Assembly: GCA_016926695.1 (NCBI GenBank)
Contig: JAFGOB010000126.1
Span: forward strand, 1 to 35,543
Direction: 5' to 3'
DNA: 35,543 bases
From: Dehalococcoidales bacterium
GTDB taxonomy: Bacteria > Chloroflexota > Dehalococcoidia > Dehalococcoidales > UBA3254
In this document: in pieces, positions 16,724 to 24,799 of the stretch
Layout: each line of letters opens with the position of its first letter
Position numbering within the stretch: position 1 is the stretch's first letter
Notes under the pieces: model-generated
Told to the model about the DNA's origin: nothing
Seen by the model: only the letters and a program-made list of their open reading frames with translations
The model's database searches: none
Translations under genes and position numbers: made by a program

Positions 16724-16835
16724 GCAAAAAGGTATATCATTCAATTGTATGACCACTGTAGGTGTCATGCTGGAGTCCGCCGCAGGCGCACGAAGCATCA
16801 GGGTTGGGCGGATTTTGATTTTTATACCTTTTTGC
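16724..16835. repeat. 112-bp segment bounded by 13-bp inverted repeats (MITE-like)
   Basis: GCAAAAAGGTATA at 16724-16736 and its exact complement TATACCTTTTTGC at 16823-16835 flank 86 nt that includes GTCATGCTGGAG and a GC-rich stem (around 16776-16792). It ends 33 nt before the SDR start codon. The form is that of a small nonautonomous mobile element or a large RNA hairpin. I found no clear target-site duplication. Confidence 0.4.
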
Positions 16836-16868
16836 AGAACAGCCAATAACTGAACAGGGAGGAAAACA

Positions 16869-17654
16869 ATGGAACTGGGACTTCAGGGCAAAACAGCCAT
16901 AGTAACAGGTACGGGCAGCCAGATCGGGTTCGGCAAGGGTATTGCCGTTTACCTGGCGAAAGAGGGCTGCGATGTTGTTTGCGCGGATATTGATCTTGAA
17001 GGAGCGCAGAATTCCGCCGGGGCGGTCAGGCAAACAGGACGGCGGTCTATAGCCGTTAAAGTGGATATTACCCAAAAGCCGGAAACAGAGGCTGCCATCA
17101 AGCAGGCCCTGGCTGAGTTCGGCAAGGTGGATATACTGGTCAACTGCGCCGGCCGGGCCAGCGGACTAAAACCGTTTGTCAGCAGTACGCCGGAAGACTG
17201 GGCTATAGATATCGATATCAATTTCAGGGGGACCATGAACTTCATGCATGCCGTATTGCCGCATATGCTGGAACGCGGGTACGGCAAGATCGTGAATTTT
17301 TCAACCCATGCCGCCAATCAGTCTACCGGACTGGCGGGGGCCGGTCCGTACTGCGCGGCGAAGTCGGGGGTGGTCATGTTGAGCAGGACAGTGTCCGGGG
17401 AAGTCTACCCTTCGGGTATCAATATTAATATCATAGCCCCCGGACCAGGCGCTACCAATTTTCACCGGGTCAGCGCTCCCGGTTCGGACATGGAAAAGCT
17501 GGTGCAAGACCTGGCTAAAGCCGGCAAAACGGTCCTGCCTGATGATATCGCTTATACCGTGGCCTTCCTGGTCTCGGATGTGTCGAAGAAATTATCGGGA
17601 CAGGTACTGGAGGTCTCAGGTCCACTGGGACGGTCGGCGGGGAGCGGGAAATAA
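16869..17654 (+). CDS. Short-chain dehydrogenase/reductase (SDR), NAD-type
   Basis: A 261-residue classical SDR. The cofactor motif is TGTGSQIGFG (13-22), an unusual variant of TGxxxGxG; Asp40 at the end of beta-2 suggests NAD(H) rather than NADP(H). NCAG is at 92-95, catalytic Ser145, and Tyr161-x3-Lys165. It would interconvert an alcohol and a ketone on an unknown, perhaps cyclic, substrate. A strong GGGAGGA precedes the ATG by about 6 nt. The next gene, a MoaD-like protein, follows after 14 nt and is probably co-transcribed. Confidence 0.88.
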   Translation: MELGLQGKTAIVTGTGSQIGFGKGIAVYLAKEGCDVVCADIDLEGAQNSAGAVRQTGRRSIAVKVDITQKPETEAAIKQALAEFGKVDILVNCAGRASGLKPFVSSTPEDWAIDIDINFRGTMNFMHAVLPHMLERGYGKIVNFSTHAANQSTGLAGAGPYCAAKSGVVMLSRTVSGEVYPSGININIIAPGPGATNFHRVSAPGSDMEKLVQDLAKAGKTVLPDDIAYTVAFLVSDVSKKLSGQVLEVSGPLGRSAGSGK

Positions 17655-17668
17655 GGAGATGTGGCCGG

Positions 17669-17950
17669 ATGTTTAAATGTGATGTCCATATATACGGACT
17701 GCCGCGCGAAGTAACCGAGCTGCCGGCGGTAGAAATCGAACTGAACGAAGGGGCGGGCATGAGAGAGGTTGTGTCGGCTATGAAGAACAAGATACCCAAC
17801 CTGGAAGGTCCCGTGATCCGCCCGGGGGAAAACCGCCTGAATGAAAGGTTCAAGTTCAACATCAACGGTCACTTTTTCTATGACGGCATGAACTTCGAGC
17901 TTAAACCCGGCGACCGTATTGCTCTGCTGATACCTGCCCAGGGCGGATAG
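17669..17950 (+). CDS. MoaD/ThiS-like ubiquitin-fold protein with C-terminal GG
   Basis: A 93-residue beta-grasp protein that ends in AQGG, the diglycine tail that MoaD, ThiS and related sulfur carriers need for adenylation and thiocarboxylation. The segments VEIELNEGAGMREVV and FELKPGDRIALLIPAQGG fit the family. AAGGAG lies 10 nt before the ATG, just after the SDR stop. No MoaE, MoeB, ThiF or molybdopterin synthesis gene is nearby, so its partner is unknown. It might supply sulfur for a molybdenum/tungsten cofactor or be a separate Urm1/SAMP-like modifier. Confidence 0.75.
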   Translation: MFKCDVHIYGLPREVTELPAVEIELNEGAGMREVVSAMKNKIPNLEGPVIRPGENRLNERFKFNINGHFFYDGMNFELKPGDRIALLIPAQGG

Positions 17951-18024
17951 CCCCGCCGCTTGCTATTGTAGATATGCCAGGCAATATGATAGGGGATTAA
18001 TCCTCTGTCTGTTATTAACCAGTA

Positions 18025-18080
18025 GGGGCGGACCTCCGTGTCCGCCCGAACCCTTCTTTCCTCGCCCCTCCGTGTCCGCC
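18025..18080. repeat. Intergenic GC-rich hairpin and repeated 14-mer
   Basis: GGGCGGAC/GTCCGCCC hairpin (18026-18033/18040-18047, 6-nt loop) between convergent genes, likely ending both transcripts. The sequence CCTCCGTGTCCGCC occurs at 18033-18046 and again at 18067-18080, the second copy touching the stop codon of the FAD oxidase gene. This kind of motif recurs in intergenic regions of several anaerobe genomes. Confidence 0.5.
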
Positions 18081-18081
18081 A

Positions 18082-19638
18082 CTACTCGTCCTTATTGGTT
18101 ACATAGTGTGTTCCGTCCGATGACCCTTGCGGGTCGAAGGCCTTTTTGATCCTCCTCAGCCAGATGTGATAATTGGAACAGTGCGGCCCGTAAAAATCAT
18201 GGGCGGCATCGCCGAAGACATGCCCCGGCACGCCGAAGTGGTCGCGCACGGCTGTCTCGTTGGCTGCCGGCAGGAACTCCTGGGTCAGTACTTTATAGGT
18301 GGTGGGGTTCGGCATGTAGCGTATCAGCAGCTCGCCGTGGCCGAAATGACCGTGCTCAAAGGACTGGGTAAAGGGAGACGTTTTGTCATTATATACCAGT
18401 CCCCGTTCAATCAGGTCGCCCTTCATCTTGCCTGTTTTGGAGATGTAGTCGGCCATCAGCCTGTAGGAGTCCGTGCCGCCGACCTCTCCGCCGAAACAGC
18501 CCGTAGCCCGGAAAACCTCGCGGATAGAGCCGCAAACACGTATCCACCGCCAGATGCAGCCGCCGGTTACTTTGGGATCTTCCAGAAGTTGGGGTACCAG
18601 CTTTCCGCCGGTCTCTTCCATTATCTTCGCCAGCACGCTGGTCTTGTATTCAAAGTCGCTGTCGGAATTACCGGCCATGATGATCATGAAGCAGGGCCCC
18701 TGCACGTACTTGTTGAACTCCTCAAACAGCCGGACGTCTTCCTCGTTGCTGGTGGCGATGTTGGCCGAGGCCATGGCCGCGTTGAAGCCCATCAGTTCAA
18801 AAGCGATCTCGCTTTCACCGATCTTGCACTGGGCTTCATCCAGCATGTCCATCGAGGGCATGGAATAAAAACCGATGGAAAACCGCTCCGGGATATGAGC
18901 GGGTGAATACCCGGGCGAAACGCCTTCGATGGGGAAGGAAGGCGGTCCGGGCCAGTGATAGATCTTGGTAGCAGCTTTGGTATAGATGCCCAGTCCGCCC
19001 AGCGGCACCACGTTTCCCCTCACCAGTCCCCGCAGGGAAGGCCCCGGTCCGTCACCGCAGAACCATTCATCCATGGATCCGAGCGTGCCGAAGCGGACGA
19101 TTTCGCCCTCGGGGCTGACCCACTCCAGTGCCAGTTGGTTCCTTTCTCCGTAGCTGGCCGTCTGGCTGAGATGCCCGATGCCCTGGTGGGCTACTATGGG
19201 CATGGCGGAGCAGTTGGTACCCGCACCGGTCTGGTTGCATATAAAGCCCCTTTTCATCAGTTCGGACTGGAGCTGAGCGCCCACCACGTAGGGTTCGACC
19301 ACGGCAAACAAGTTTTTCTCATTGATCTCCAGTATGCGGTTCATGCGCCGAAGGTCGATCTTGATGACACCCGGGCCGGAGGCATCGTTATAGGGTCCCC
19401 AGCCGGTGCTGGAGGCCTTGAATTTCAGCCCGAACCTGTTGCACAGCCGCACCACTCCCTGGACCTCCTCCGTGTTTCCGGGCAGCGCCGCCGCTTCAAA
19501 GAGAGGCGTGAATTTGTCCGGTCCGGCATACAGTCCGGAGCGCCAGGAATAGGGGTACATTATCACCGGGTCGCAGGAAATATTCTCTTCGCCTAAAATG
19601 CCTTCAAAGGCCTTGTACTGTTCATCGGTTAACGTCAT
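18082..19638 (-). CDS. FAD-binding oxidase, PCMH/VAO type (large subunit)
   Basis: A 518-residue flavoprotein with an N-terminal PCMH-type FAD domain (about residues 45-240, with ASSTGWGPYNDASGPGVIKI and the region GLVRGNVVPLGGLGIYTKAA) and a C-terminal cap. The ending KKAFDPQGSSDGTHYV keeps the FDPxG turn but lacks the usual IMNPGK tail. The family includes glycolate and lactate oxidases, vanillyl-alcohol oxidase and 4-cresol dehydrogenase, so an alpha-hydroxy acid or a phenolic alcohol is plausible. ATG at 19638 follows GGGAGGT by 7 nt; a longer frame from 19689 would overlap the Fe-S gene. With the Fe-S and second FAD genes upstream it forms a GlcDEF-like operon. It is the last gene. Confidence 0.85.
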   Translation of the reverse strand: MTLTDEQYKAFEGILGEENISCDPVIMYPYSWRSGLYAGPDKFTPLFEAAALPGNTEEVQGVVRLCNRFGLKFKASSTGWGPYNDASGPGVIKIDLRRMNRILEINEKNLFAVVEPYVVGAQLQSELMKRGFICNQTGAGTNCSAMPIVAHQGIGHLSQTASYGERNQLALEWVSPEGEIVRFGTLGSMDEWFCGDGPGPSLRGLVRGNVVPLGGLGIYTKAATKIYHWPGPPSFPIEGVSPGYSPAHIPERFSIGFYSMPSMDMLDEAQCKIGESEIAFELMGFNAAMASANIATSNEEDVRLFEEFNKYVQGPCFMIIMAGNSDSDFEYKTSVLAKIMEETGGKLVPQLLEDPKVTGGCIWRWIRVCGSIREVFRATGCFGGEVGGTDSYRLMADYISKTGKMKGDLIERGLVYNDKTSPFTQSFEHGHFGHGELLIRYMPNPTTYKVLTQEFLPAANETAVRDHFGVPGHVFGDAAHDFYGPHCSNYHIWLRRIKKAFDPQGSSDGTHYVTNKDE

Positions 19639-19651
19639 CTCAGGACCTCCC

Positions 19652-20923
19652 TTATAAGGTTGCCTTTTCCAATAGCTCGACCACGTCATATATTTTCAGG
19701 GCGCTGCTTCCGGAGCTGATGGTACCGGCTAAATTGCTCTCGCAGCCGGGACAGGCCGTAACGATGGCCCTGGCCCCTGTGCTTTCAGCCTCCCGGACTC
19801 TTTCAGCGGCCGTCCAGGCGGCGAAGCCCGGATTGCTCTCTTTTACGCCTCCGCCCGCTCCGCAGCACCAGGCATATTCCCTGTTCCTGGGCATCTCCCT
19901 TAATTTGATTCCGGGGATGCTTTTCAGAACTTCGCGCGGCGGCTCGTAGACTCCGAAGGTGCCCCTCCTGAACTCTTTGGGCGGGTCGAACAGGATGATC
20001 TGGCCGGGACGGCGCCGGCCTTCCCAGTGAATCCAGGGTTCGCCCAGCCTCCCCAGGTGACAGGGGTCGTGATATGTAACCTCCATCTCCAGCGCTTTCT
20101 GAGGTTTGAGCCTTCCCTGGCCGATCAGTCGAGCAAAGTACTGGCTGGTGTGCAGCACTTCCAGTCCGCCCTTGAATTTGAACCGGTCGTAAAGTACGCT
20201 GAAGGCCTGGTAGCATTCGGCGCAGCCCGTCACCAGTGTCACTGCGCCGGACTCCTTCAGCCGGGCCATATAGGCGGCGGCGTTTTTCAGGAAGTCTTCC
20301 CTGTAGCCCATGTGATAGGCCCTTCCGCCGCAGCACTGCTCTTTTGAGCCTGCCGCAGCCACATCAACCCCGGCTTTCTGCATCAGCCTGATTGCCGCCC
20401 GGGCGTTCTTCCAAAGTTCCGCATCGGCTGAAGTGCGGCAGCCGGCATGAAAGACTACCTCCGCCTTTTCAATTGTGCTGTCTTTCAGGTTGAGGCCTTC
20501 CGTCCATGTCCCTTTTCCGGCGGGCGGCGGCGGGACCATGCGTCCCGAGCGTCGCAGCCCTTCCGCCAGCCTGTCCAGTACCGGCAGGGTATGTCCCTTT
20601 TCCACGCAGTCGGCCCTGATGGCGCTGATCGGCTCCAGCACCTCCATGTCCATGGCGTACTTGCAGGAGATGTCACAGGCCCCGCACATCTGGCAGTTAT
20701 ATACCACCTCCAGCAGCTTGTCCGTGTATTCAAGCTTGTTTTCCAGCAGGGCTACGCCCATGCCGAGCCTGCCGCTGCCCGAGTAGGCATGGAAGTTATA
20801 GCGGGCGATGCTGGGACAGGAATAAACATATTGATAACCTTTGACGTTTTCAAAGGGAATGAACTTGCAGGCCGAACAGCGGCAGCAGGTCTCCATGTCC
20901 TGGCGGTATTCAGCAAGCGTCAT
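19652..20923 (-). CDS. CCG-domain Fe-S oxidoreductase subunit (GlcF/HdrD-like)
   Basis: A 423-residue electron-transfer subunit. Two ferredoxin-like sites lie in the N-terminal 100 residues: Cys13/16/19 with Cys36, and Cys77/80/83/87 (CQMCGACDISC). Two CCG (DUF3400) domains follow, shown by QCCGGRAYHMG with CAECYQ, and by HDPCHLGR, WCCGAGGG and ACPGCESN, as in heterodisulfide reductase HdrD and the glycolate oxidase subunit GlcF. It probably accepts electrons from the two flanking FAD proteins and passes them to a quinone or soluble carrier. AAGGAGGG lies 6 nt before the ATG. Confidence 0.9.
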   Translation of the reverse strand: MTLAEYRQDMETCCRCSACKFIPFENVKGYQYVYSCPSIARYNFHAYSGSGRLGMGVALLENKLEYTDKLLEVVYNCQMCGACDISCKYAMDMEVLEPISAIRADCVEKGHTLPVLDRLAEGLRRSGRMVPPPPAGKGTWTEGLNLKDSTIEKAEVVFHAGCRTSADAELWKNARAAIRLMQKAGVDVAAAGSKEQCCGGRAYHMGYREDFLKNAAAYMARLKESGAVTLVTGCAECYQAFSVLYDRFKFKGGLEVLHTSQYFARLIGQGRLKPQKALEMEVTYHDPCHLGRLGEPWIHWEGRRRPGQIILFDPPKEFRRGTFGVYEPPREVLKSIPGIKLREMPRNREYAWCCGAGGGVKESNPGFAAWTAAERVREAESTGARAIVTACPGCESNLAGTISSGSSALKIYDVVELLEKATL

Positions 20924-21034
20924 CTTGTCCCCTCCTTGGATCGAATTTTCAGTTGATAAATCTCCTCACTTTTATACACAAATGATACCGCGGGCTGGAA
21001 ATTCAGGCATAAATTTTATTCGTCATTCAGAGCC

Positions 21035-22501
21035 TTAAAAACACAGCTTTCCCGGGTTCATGATGTTTTCCGGGTCGACTATGGCCTTGACCTTTTTCAG
21101 CGCTGCCGCGGATGCAGCGTCGCGGTTACAGATCATACGAGCGTTTTCTCCGTAGGGCCGTGAAAAATAGGCTTTGGCTGCCAGCAGTTCTGCGGTAGCG
21201 CTATGCGTCAATTTTTTTATACGGTCGCTCTCTTCGCTGCCGGCCGGATCGTAAAACAGGTTGAACTCGCAGTGGCAGTTGACGCCCTGCACGACAGGCT
21301 GGAGATAGACTCCCAGGTCCGTAGACGGGTAGCCGGCCGCGGTTGCAGCATCGTACATACAGCGCACCTGCCCCGCAATGCGGTCGTAAAGGGTTAGGAA
21401 CAAGATGTCCTGTGCTCCTCCCCGGCGGTGCAGCTTCCAGTATGGCTCGGGGGAAGGCTTCTGAACGATTTTCAGGAAGTCGCGGGCTGTTACGGCATCC
21501 AGCGATTTTACCGCTTCCACGCAAATCCGCTGGGTGAGACCGGTCATATCCTTGACCTGCCCGCAGATCCTTTCCTCGGACAGATACTCATAAGCCGCGA
21601 TATTGAAAAAGAGCACCCAGGGCGGCAAAGCGGCCCTGAGGCTTTGATAGTCCCCTTTCCCCGCCGATGCCAGGATCATAGCCAGGTTGGTGTTGTTCAG
21701 GACCAGGCACTCATTGACCAGACGCAGCCTGATCAGCCAGTGCAGCATATCCAGGATTTTCTCCAGCCCGGAAGATCCGATGAAAAACGGCTCTTCCAGG
21801 CGGGGTATCAGTTCGCATCTGGCTGAGACCCAGGTAACGATGCCCATTGTTCCCTGGGAACCCTGTATCAAGCGGTACCAGGAGGCCGAGGACGGTCCCG
21901 CTGCTTCTTTCTGGGAGCCTCCGGCCGCCCACTGCTCTTCGATCGTGCCCGATCCGGCGGCGGCCCCAGTCCGGAACATCTCACCCGTGCCGAATATTAC
22001 CTCCGTGCAGGCCAGCGGATCGGCGATATCCCAGTGGTACTTGGGCATAAGTACCGCTTCGCGTTCCAGCAGGCTTCCCGCCACGGACTTCGAGCGGCGG
22101 GGCAATAAAGGCATATTCAGGCGCAGGCCTTTTTCAGCTATAGCCGGGGACAGTTCTTCAAAGGTCGTACCCGCCTCGAACATGGCCGCCCTGTTCTTGC
22201 GGTCTATATGCAGTACCTTCTTCATGCGGCTGAGGTCGACTACCACGGACCCGCCGGTGGAAGGGACGGTATCCCCCCTGAAGTGGGGGGCTCCCGAGCT
22301 TACCGGTACCAGGGGAGTGCGGGTCTTTTTGGCCAGGTTTACAATCTCTATGACCGCCGCGGAATCTCCCGGTCTGACCACCGCGGCGGGCATTATTGCC
22401 GGAGCGAAGCTCATATCGGAAGCATATTGCTGAAGGACCCTTTCATCCAGGATGACATTATCCGCTCCCACAATGCTGGCCAGTGCTGTTTCAGGAATCA
22501 T
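21035..22501 (-). CDS. FAD-binding oxidase, PCMH/GlcD type (second flavin subunit)
   Basis: A 488-residue flavoprotein, first gene of the oxidase operon. The N-terminal domain has AVVRPGDSAAVIEIVNLA, VPVSSGAPHFRG and GSVVVDLSRMKKVL, and the protein ends DPENIMNPGKLCF, the standard C-terminus of FAD-linked (GlcD-like) oxidases. It is only distantly similar to the other FAD protein of this operon, so they are probably different subunits rather than recent duplicates. AAGGAGG lies 5 nt before the ATG. A strong promoter is found 54 nt upstream. A 111-nt gap separates it from the Fe-S gene. Confidence 0.85.
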   Translation of the reverse strand: MIPETALASIVGADNVILDERVLQQYASDMSFAPAIMPAAVVRPGDSAAVIEIVNLAKKTRTPLVPVSSGAPHFRGDTVPSTGGSVVVDLSRMKKVLHIDRKNRAAMFEAGTTFEELSPAIAEKGLRLNMPLLPRRSKSVAGSLLEREAVLMPKYHWDIADPLACTEVIFGTGEMFRTGAAAGSGTIEEQWAAGGSQKEAAGPSSASWYRLIQGSQGTMGIVTWVSARCELIPRLEEPFFIGSSGLEKILDMLHWLIRLRLVNECLVLNNTNLAMILASAGKGDYQSLRAALPPWVLFFNIAAYEYLSEERICGQVKDMTGLTQRICVEAVKSLDAVTARDFLKIVQKPSPEPYWKLHRRGGAQDILFLTLYDRIAGQVRCMYDAATAAGYPSTDLGVYLQPVVQGVNCHCEFNLFYDPAGSEESDRIKKLTHSATAELLAAKAYFSRPYGENARMICNRDAASAAALKKVKAIVDPENIMNPGKLCF

Positions 22502-22807
22502 TGTCGCCTCCTTGGGGTGTACTTAACGCAAACGAACATCCGAACCGAAGCAAGTTATTCTATTATAGCCATTTATGCTAAAGTTGTCATCCGGGGGAGT
22601 GTGTGCTCATGGCTATTTACATCACGCAGCAGACAAATTTCCAACAGAAAGAAAGATTGTGAACAGCACAATTTATTCAGGAGATATGAAGAATTGCCGC
22701 TTAAAAAAGGTTTCAGCCGTTTCGTAAAAGTTATCTCTCCTCCAACCAAACATTCAAAAGGTAAAGCAGTTTTGAAAAGGCATCCACATTAGTTGGTATT
22801 ATAATGT
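22502..22807. other. Intergenic region upstream of the FAD oxidase operon
   Basis: 306 nt between the BKACE stop and the FAD oxidase start, both on the minus strand. It carries the oxidase promoter (22562-22590). I see no gene and no clear terminator for the BKACE operon; the reading frames covering it are shadows. Confidence 0.5.
22562..22590 (-). promoter_or_regulatory. Promoter of the FAD/Fe-S/FAD oxidase operon
   Basis: On the minus strand ATGACA (22590-22585), 17-nt spacer, perfect TATAAT (22567-22562). Expected start near 22555 and a 54-nt leader. It shows that the oxidase operon can be expressed independently of the BKACE operon just upstream. Confidence 0.6.
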
Positions 22808-23743
22808 TTAAAAGTTGACCTGGTCTTTGCCTTTGAGTCCCAGGATTTGGCGGGCTTCATCCGGGGTGGCGATTTCCCGGCCCAGTAAGCGGGCGATCTT
22901 CACCACTTTTTCCACCAATTCAGATGTTCCTTTAGCCAGGATACCCTTCTCGATGAAGATATTGTCCTCCAGGCCGACGCGTACGTGGCCGCCCAGCATG
23001 ATGGAAAGGGCGTCGGCATTAAACTCGGCAGGGTAGCCCGCTCCGATAACAGAGAAATTGTAGTTCTGAGCACCCAGCAGCCTGTCGGCGGTCTGCTTCA
23101 TGAACATGATGTTCTCCAGATCGGAGCCGATGCCGCCCAGAATGCCAGTGACGAACTGCATCCACACCGGCGGCTGGATCAGCTTGCGGCGGATGAAGAA
23201 AGCCAGGTTATACAAATGCCCGACATCATAGCATTCATGCTCCGGCCTGGTATTGTTCTCCTGCATCGTCCGGTAAAAGGTCTCAATATCACCGAAAGTA
23301 TTGCGGAATATGAAGTCCTTGGTACTGGCCGCAAACGGCTTCTCCCAATCATACTTGAACTCCTCATCCTTATAGCGCTCGGCGATAGGATGGATGGAGA
23401 AGTTGATCGAGCCCATGTTGCATGTAGCCAGCTCCGGTTTCAGGAAGGGAACCACCTTGATGCGGTCGGCAGCGGTCATATCAGCGGTTCCACCGGTGGT
23501 AGGGCAAAAGATGAGGTTGGTCTTAGCCTTGATCAGGCTGGCGATCTCGCGGAAGACCTGCGGATCAGTGCTGGGCTTGCCGGTCTTGGGATCGCGGGCA
23601 TGCACGTGCACCGAGGCCGCCCCGGCGTTAGCGCACCTGACGGCATCTTCCGCAATCTGCTCCGGTGTAATGGGTAAATACGGCGTTTGGGTCGGCAAAG
23701 TGATATTGCCGGTTAACGCCGCAGTGATGATTAGTTTATCCAT
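22808..23743 (-). CDS. BKACE (DUF849) beta-keto acid cleavage enzyme; candidate triacetate acetoacetate-lyase
   Basis: A 311-residue Zn-dependent TIM-barrel enzyme of the beta-keto acid cleavage family. It shows TAALTGN at the N-terminus, the metal-binding VHVHARDP with His46 and His48, CPTTGG, MGSINFS and the acidic motif RVGLEDNIF. BKACE enzymes exchange the acyl part of a beta-keto acid with acetyl-CoA, releasing acetoacetate and an acyl-CoA. Next to a cyclase-family hydrolase, a HAD and an SDR, the best guess is triacetate (3,5-dioxohexanoate) plus acetyl-CoA giving acetoacetyl-CoA and acetoacetate, the last step of anaerobic phloroglucinol degradation. 3-keto-5-aminohexanoate cleavage is less likely because no other lysine-fermentation gene is present. 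AAGGAG precedes the ATG. Confidence 0.85.
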   Translation of the reverse strand: MDKLIITAALTGNITLPTQTPYLPITPEQIAEDAVRCANAGAASVHVHARDPKTGKPSTDPQVFREIASLIKAKTNLIFCPTTGGTADMTAADRIKVVPFLKPELATCNMGSINFSIHPIAERYKDEEFKYDWEKPFAASTKDFIFRNTFGDIETFYRTMQENNTRPEHECYDVGHLYNLAFFIRRKLIQPPVWMQFVTGILGGIGSDLENIMFMKQTADRLLGAQNYNFSVIGAGYPAEFNADALSIMLGGHVRVGLEDNIFIEKGILAKGTSELVEKVVKIARLLGREIATPDEARQILGLKGKDQVNF

Positions 23744-23846
23744 ATTTTACTCCTTAGTTTCGGATACATTTTCTTTGCAAGGGGTCTATTGTCAGACAGC
23801 TACATTCCTGCAGGGTGTCACATTGCACAACGATTCTCTTGCGAAG

Positions 23847-24791
23847 CTATTGTTGATTTTTTTGCCATTGTAAAAGGTATTGGGAAAGACGTTCACGAGA
23901 CTTACGGGCTTGCTCGGGTGTCCAGGTATAGAACCCTTTACCGGACTTAAAGCCCATCTCTCCTTTCCGAACTTTATCTTTCAAGAGCGCAGAGGGCTCA
24001 TGGCTGGACTCCAGGGATTTGAAGATGTAATCATGAATGGACAGTGTCAGGTCCAGTCCCACCATATCGGCGTTTTCGAGCGGCCCCAGGACAGGCAAAC
24101 GAATGGCGAAGCCGCTTTTAATGGCCTCATCCACGGTGGCGGCATCGGCGATGCCGTTCTCCACGATCGAGATGGCTTCCCGCCAAAGAGCATGCTGCAA
24201 GCGGTTGGCGACAAAGCCGGGTACATCCTTCAGGACCTTGATGGGGCTTTTGCCGGCTCGTTTCAAGACTTTATAGGTCAAGTCCAGCACATCCAGGGAG
24301 GTATCCCGGCCCTTTACCACCTCCACCAGCGGAATCAGGTAGGGCGGATTCCAGAAATGAGTGCCCAGGATGCGTTCCCGGTGGGCGGACTTAGAGGCGA
24401 TCTCGCTGACGCTGATCACCGAGGTGTTAGTAGCCAGAATTGTATCCAGAGTACAGAAGCTGTCCAGTTCCTGGAAAATCCTCTGTTTCAGTTCCAGGTT
24501 TTCGGTCACGGCCTCGATTACCAGTTGCGCTTTCATCGCGGCAGCAGGCATATCGGTGGTGGTTTGAATGCGGCTGAGAATGGGTGCCACGGCATCTGGA
24601 GCCATCACTCCCTCCCGGACCATCTGGTCCAGGTTGGCCGCAATACTATCAATGGCTCTAGGCAGCATTTCGGCCTTTACGTCCATCAGCCAGACCTGAT
24701 AACCCCTGGAGGCAAAGACCTGGGCAATGCCCGGCCCGATGAATCCTGCCCCGACAACAGCTATGGTTTTGATATCTTCCGGTTTTAACAT
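23847..24791 (-). CDS. 3-hydroxyacyl-CoA dehydrogenase family; candidate 3-hydroxy-5-oxohexanoate dehydrogenase
   Basis: A 314-residue NAD-dependent dehydrogenase with a Rossmann motif GAGFIG (14-19), catalytic His135 in LGTHFWNPP, TNTSVISVSEIA before it and the helical C-terminal domain (PGFVANRLQHALWREA) of the HAD/PaaH family. Trp137 and Leu in LVEVVKG replace residues common in CoA-specific members, which leaves room for a free-acid substrate. In the phloroglucinol route of Clostridium scatologenes a HAD-type enzyme oxidises (S)-3-hydroxy-5-oxohexanoate to triacetate, and the neighbours here fit that role. It starts 8 nt after the cupin stop with AAGGAG in the gap, so the two are co-translated. 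Confidence 0.85.
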   Translation of the reverse strand: MLKPEDIKTIAVVGAGFIGPGIAQVFASRGYQVWLMDVKAEMLPRAIDSIAANLDQMVREGVMAPDAVAPILSRIQTTTDMPAAAMKAQLVIEAVTENLELKQRIFQELDSFCTLDTILATNTSVISVSEIASKSAHRERILGTHFWNPPYLIPLVEVVKGRDTSLDVLDLTYKVLKRAGKSPIKVLKDVPGFVANRLQHALWREAISIVENGIADAATVDEAIKSGFAIRLPVLGPLENADMVGLDLTLSIHDYIFKSLESSHEPSALLKDKVRKGEMGFKSGKGFYTWTPEQARKSRERLSQYLLQWQKNQQ

Positions 24792-24799
24792 AGGTCTCC

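Larger units (their letters stand above)
16049..16868. other. 820-nt noncoding stretch with promoter, hairpins and inverted repeats
   Basis: No gene is credible here. From left to right it holds the palindrome and promoter of the minus ABC operon (16097-16151), then two adjacent hairpins (16361-16381 and 16383-16410). A 12-bp sequence CTCCAGCATGAC occurs at 16413-16424 and, inverted, at 16764-16775. A 112-bp segment is bounded by 13-bp inverted repeats (16724-16835). The right half looks like accumulated intergenic repeat elements. I see no clear promoter for the SDR gene at 16869. Confidence 0.5.

Noticed and set aside
16616..16846. A 76-codon minus-strand frame before the SDR gene
   Set aside because: It spans the inverted-repeat segment and ends in repeat sequence; not protein-like.
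18127..18906. A 259-codon plus-strand frame (and others over the FAD oxidase operon)
   Set aside because: Shadow frames caused by GC-rich codon bias in the real minus-strand genes; composition is rich in His, Arg and Gly without motifs.
22808..23743. Lysine-fermentation 3-keto-5-aminohexanoate cleavage enzyme (kce)
   Set aside because: No kdd, kal or aminomutase genes are near; neighbours fit a phloroglucinol-type pathway better.
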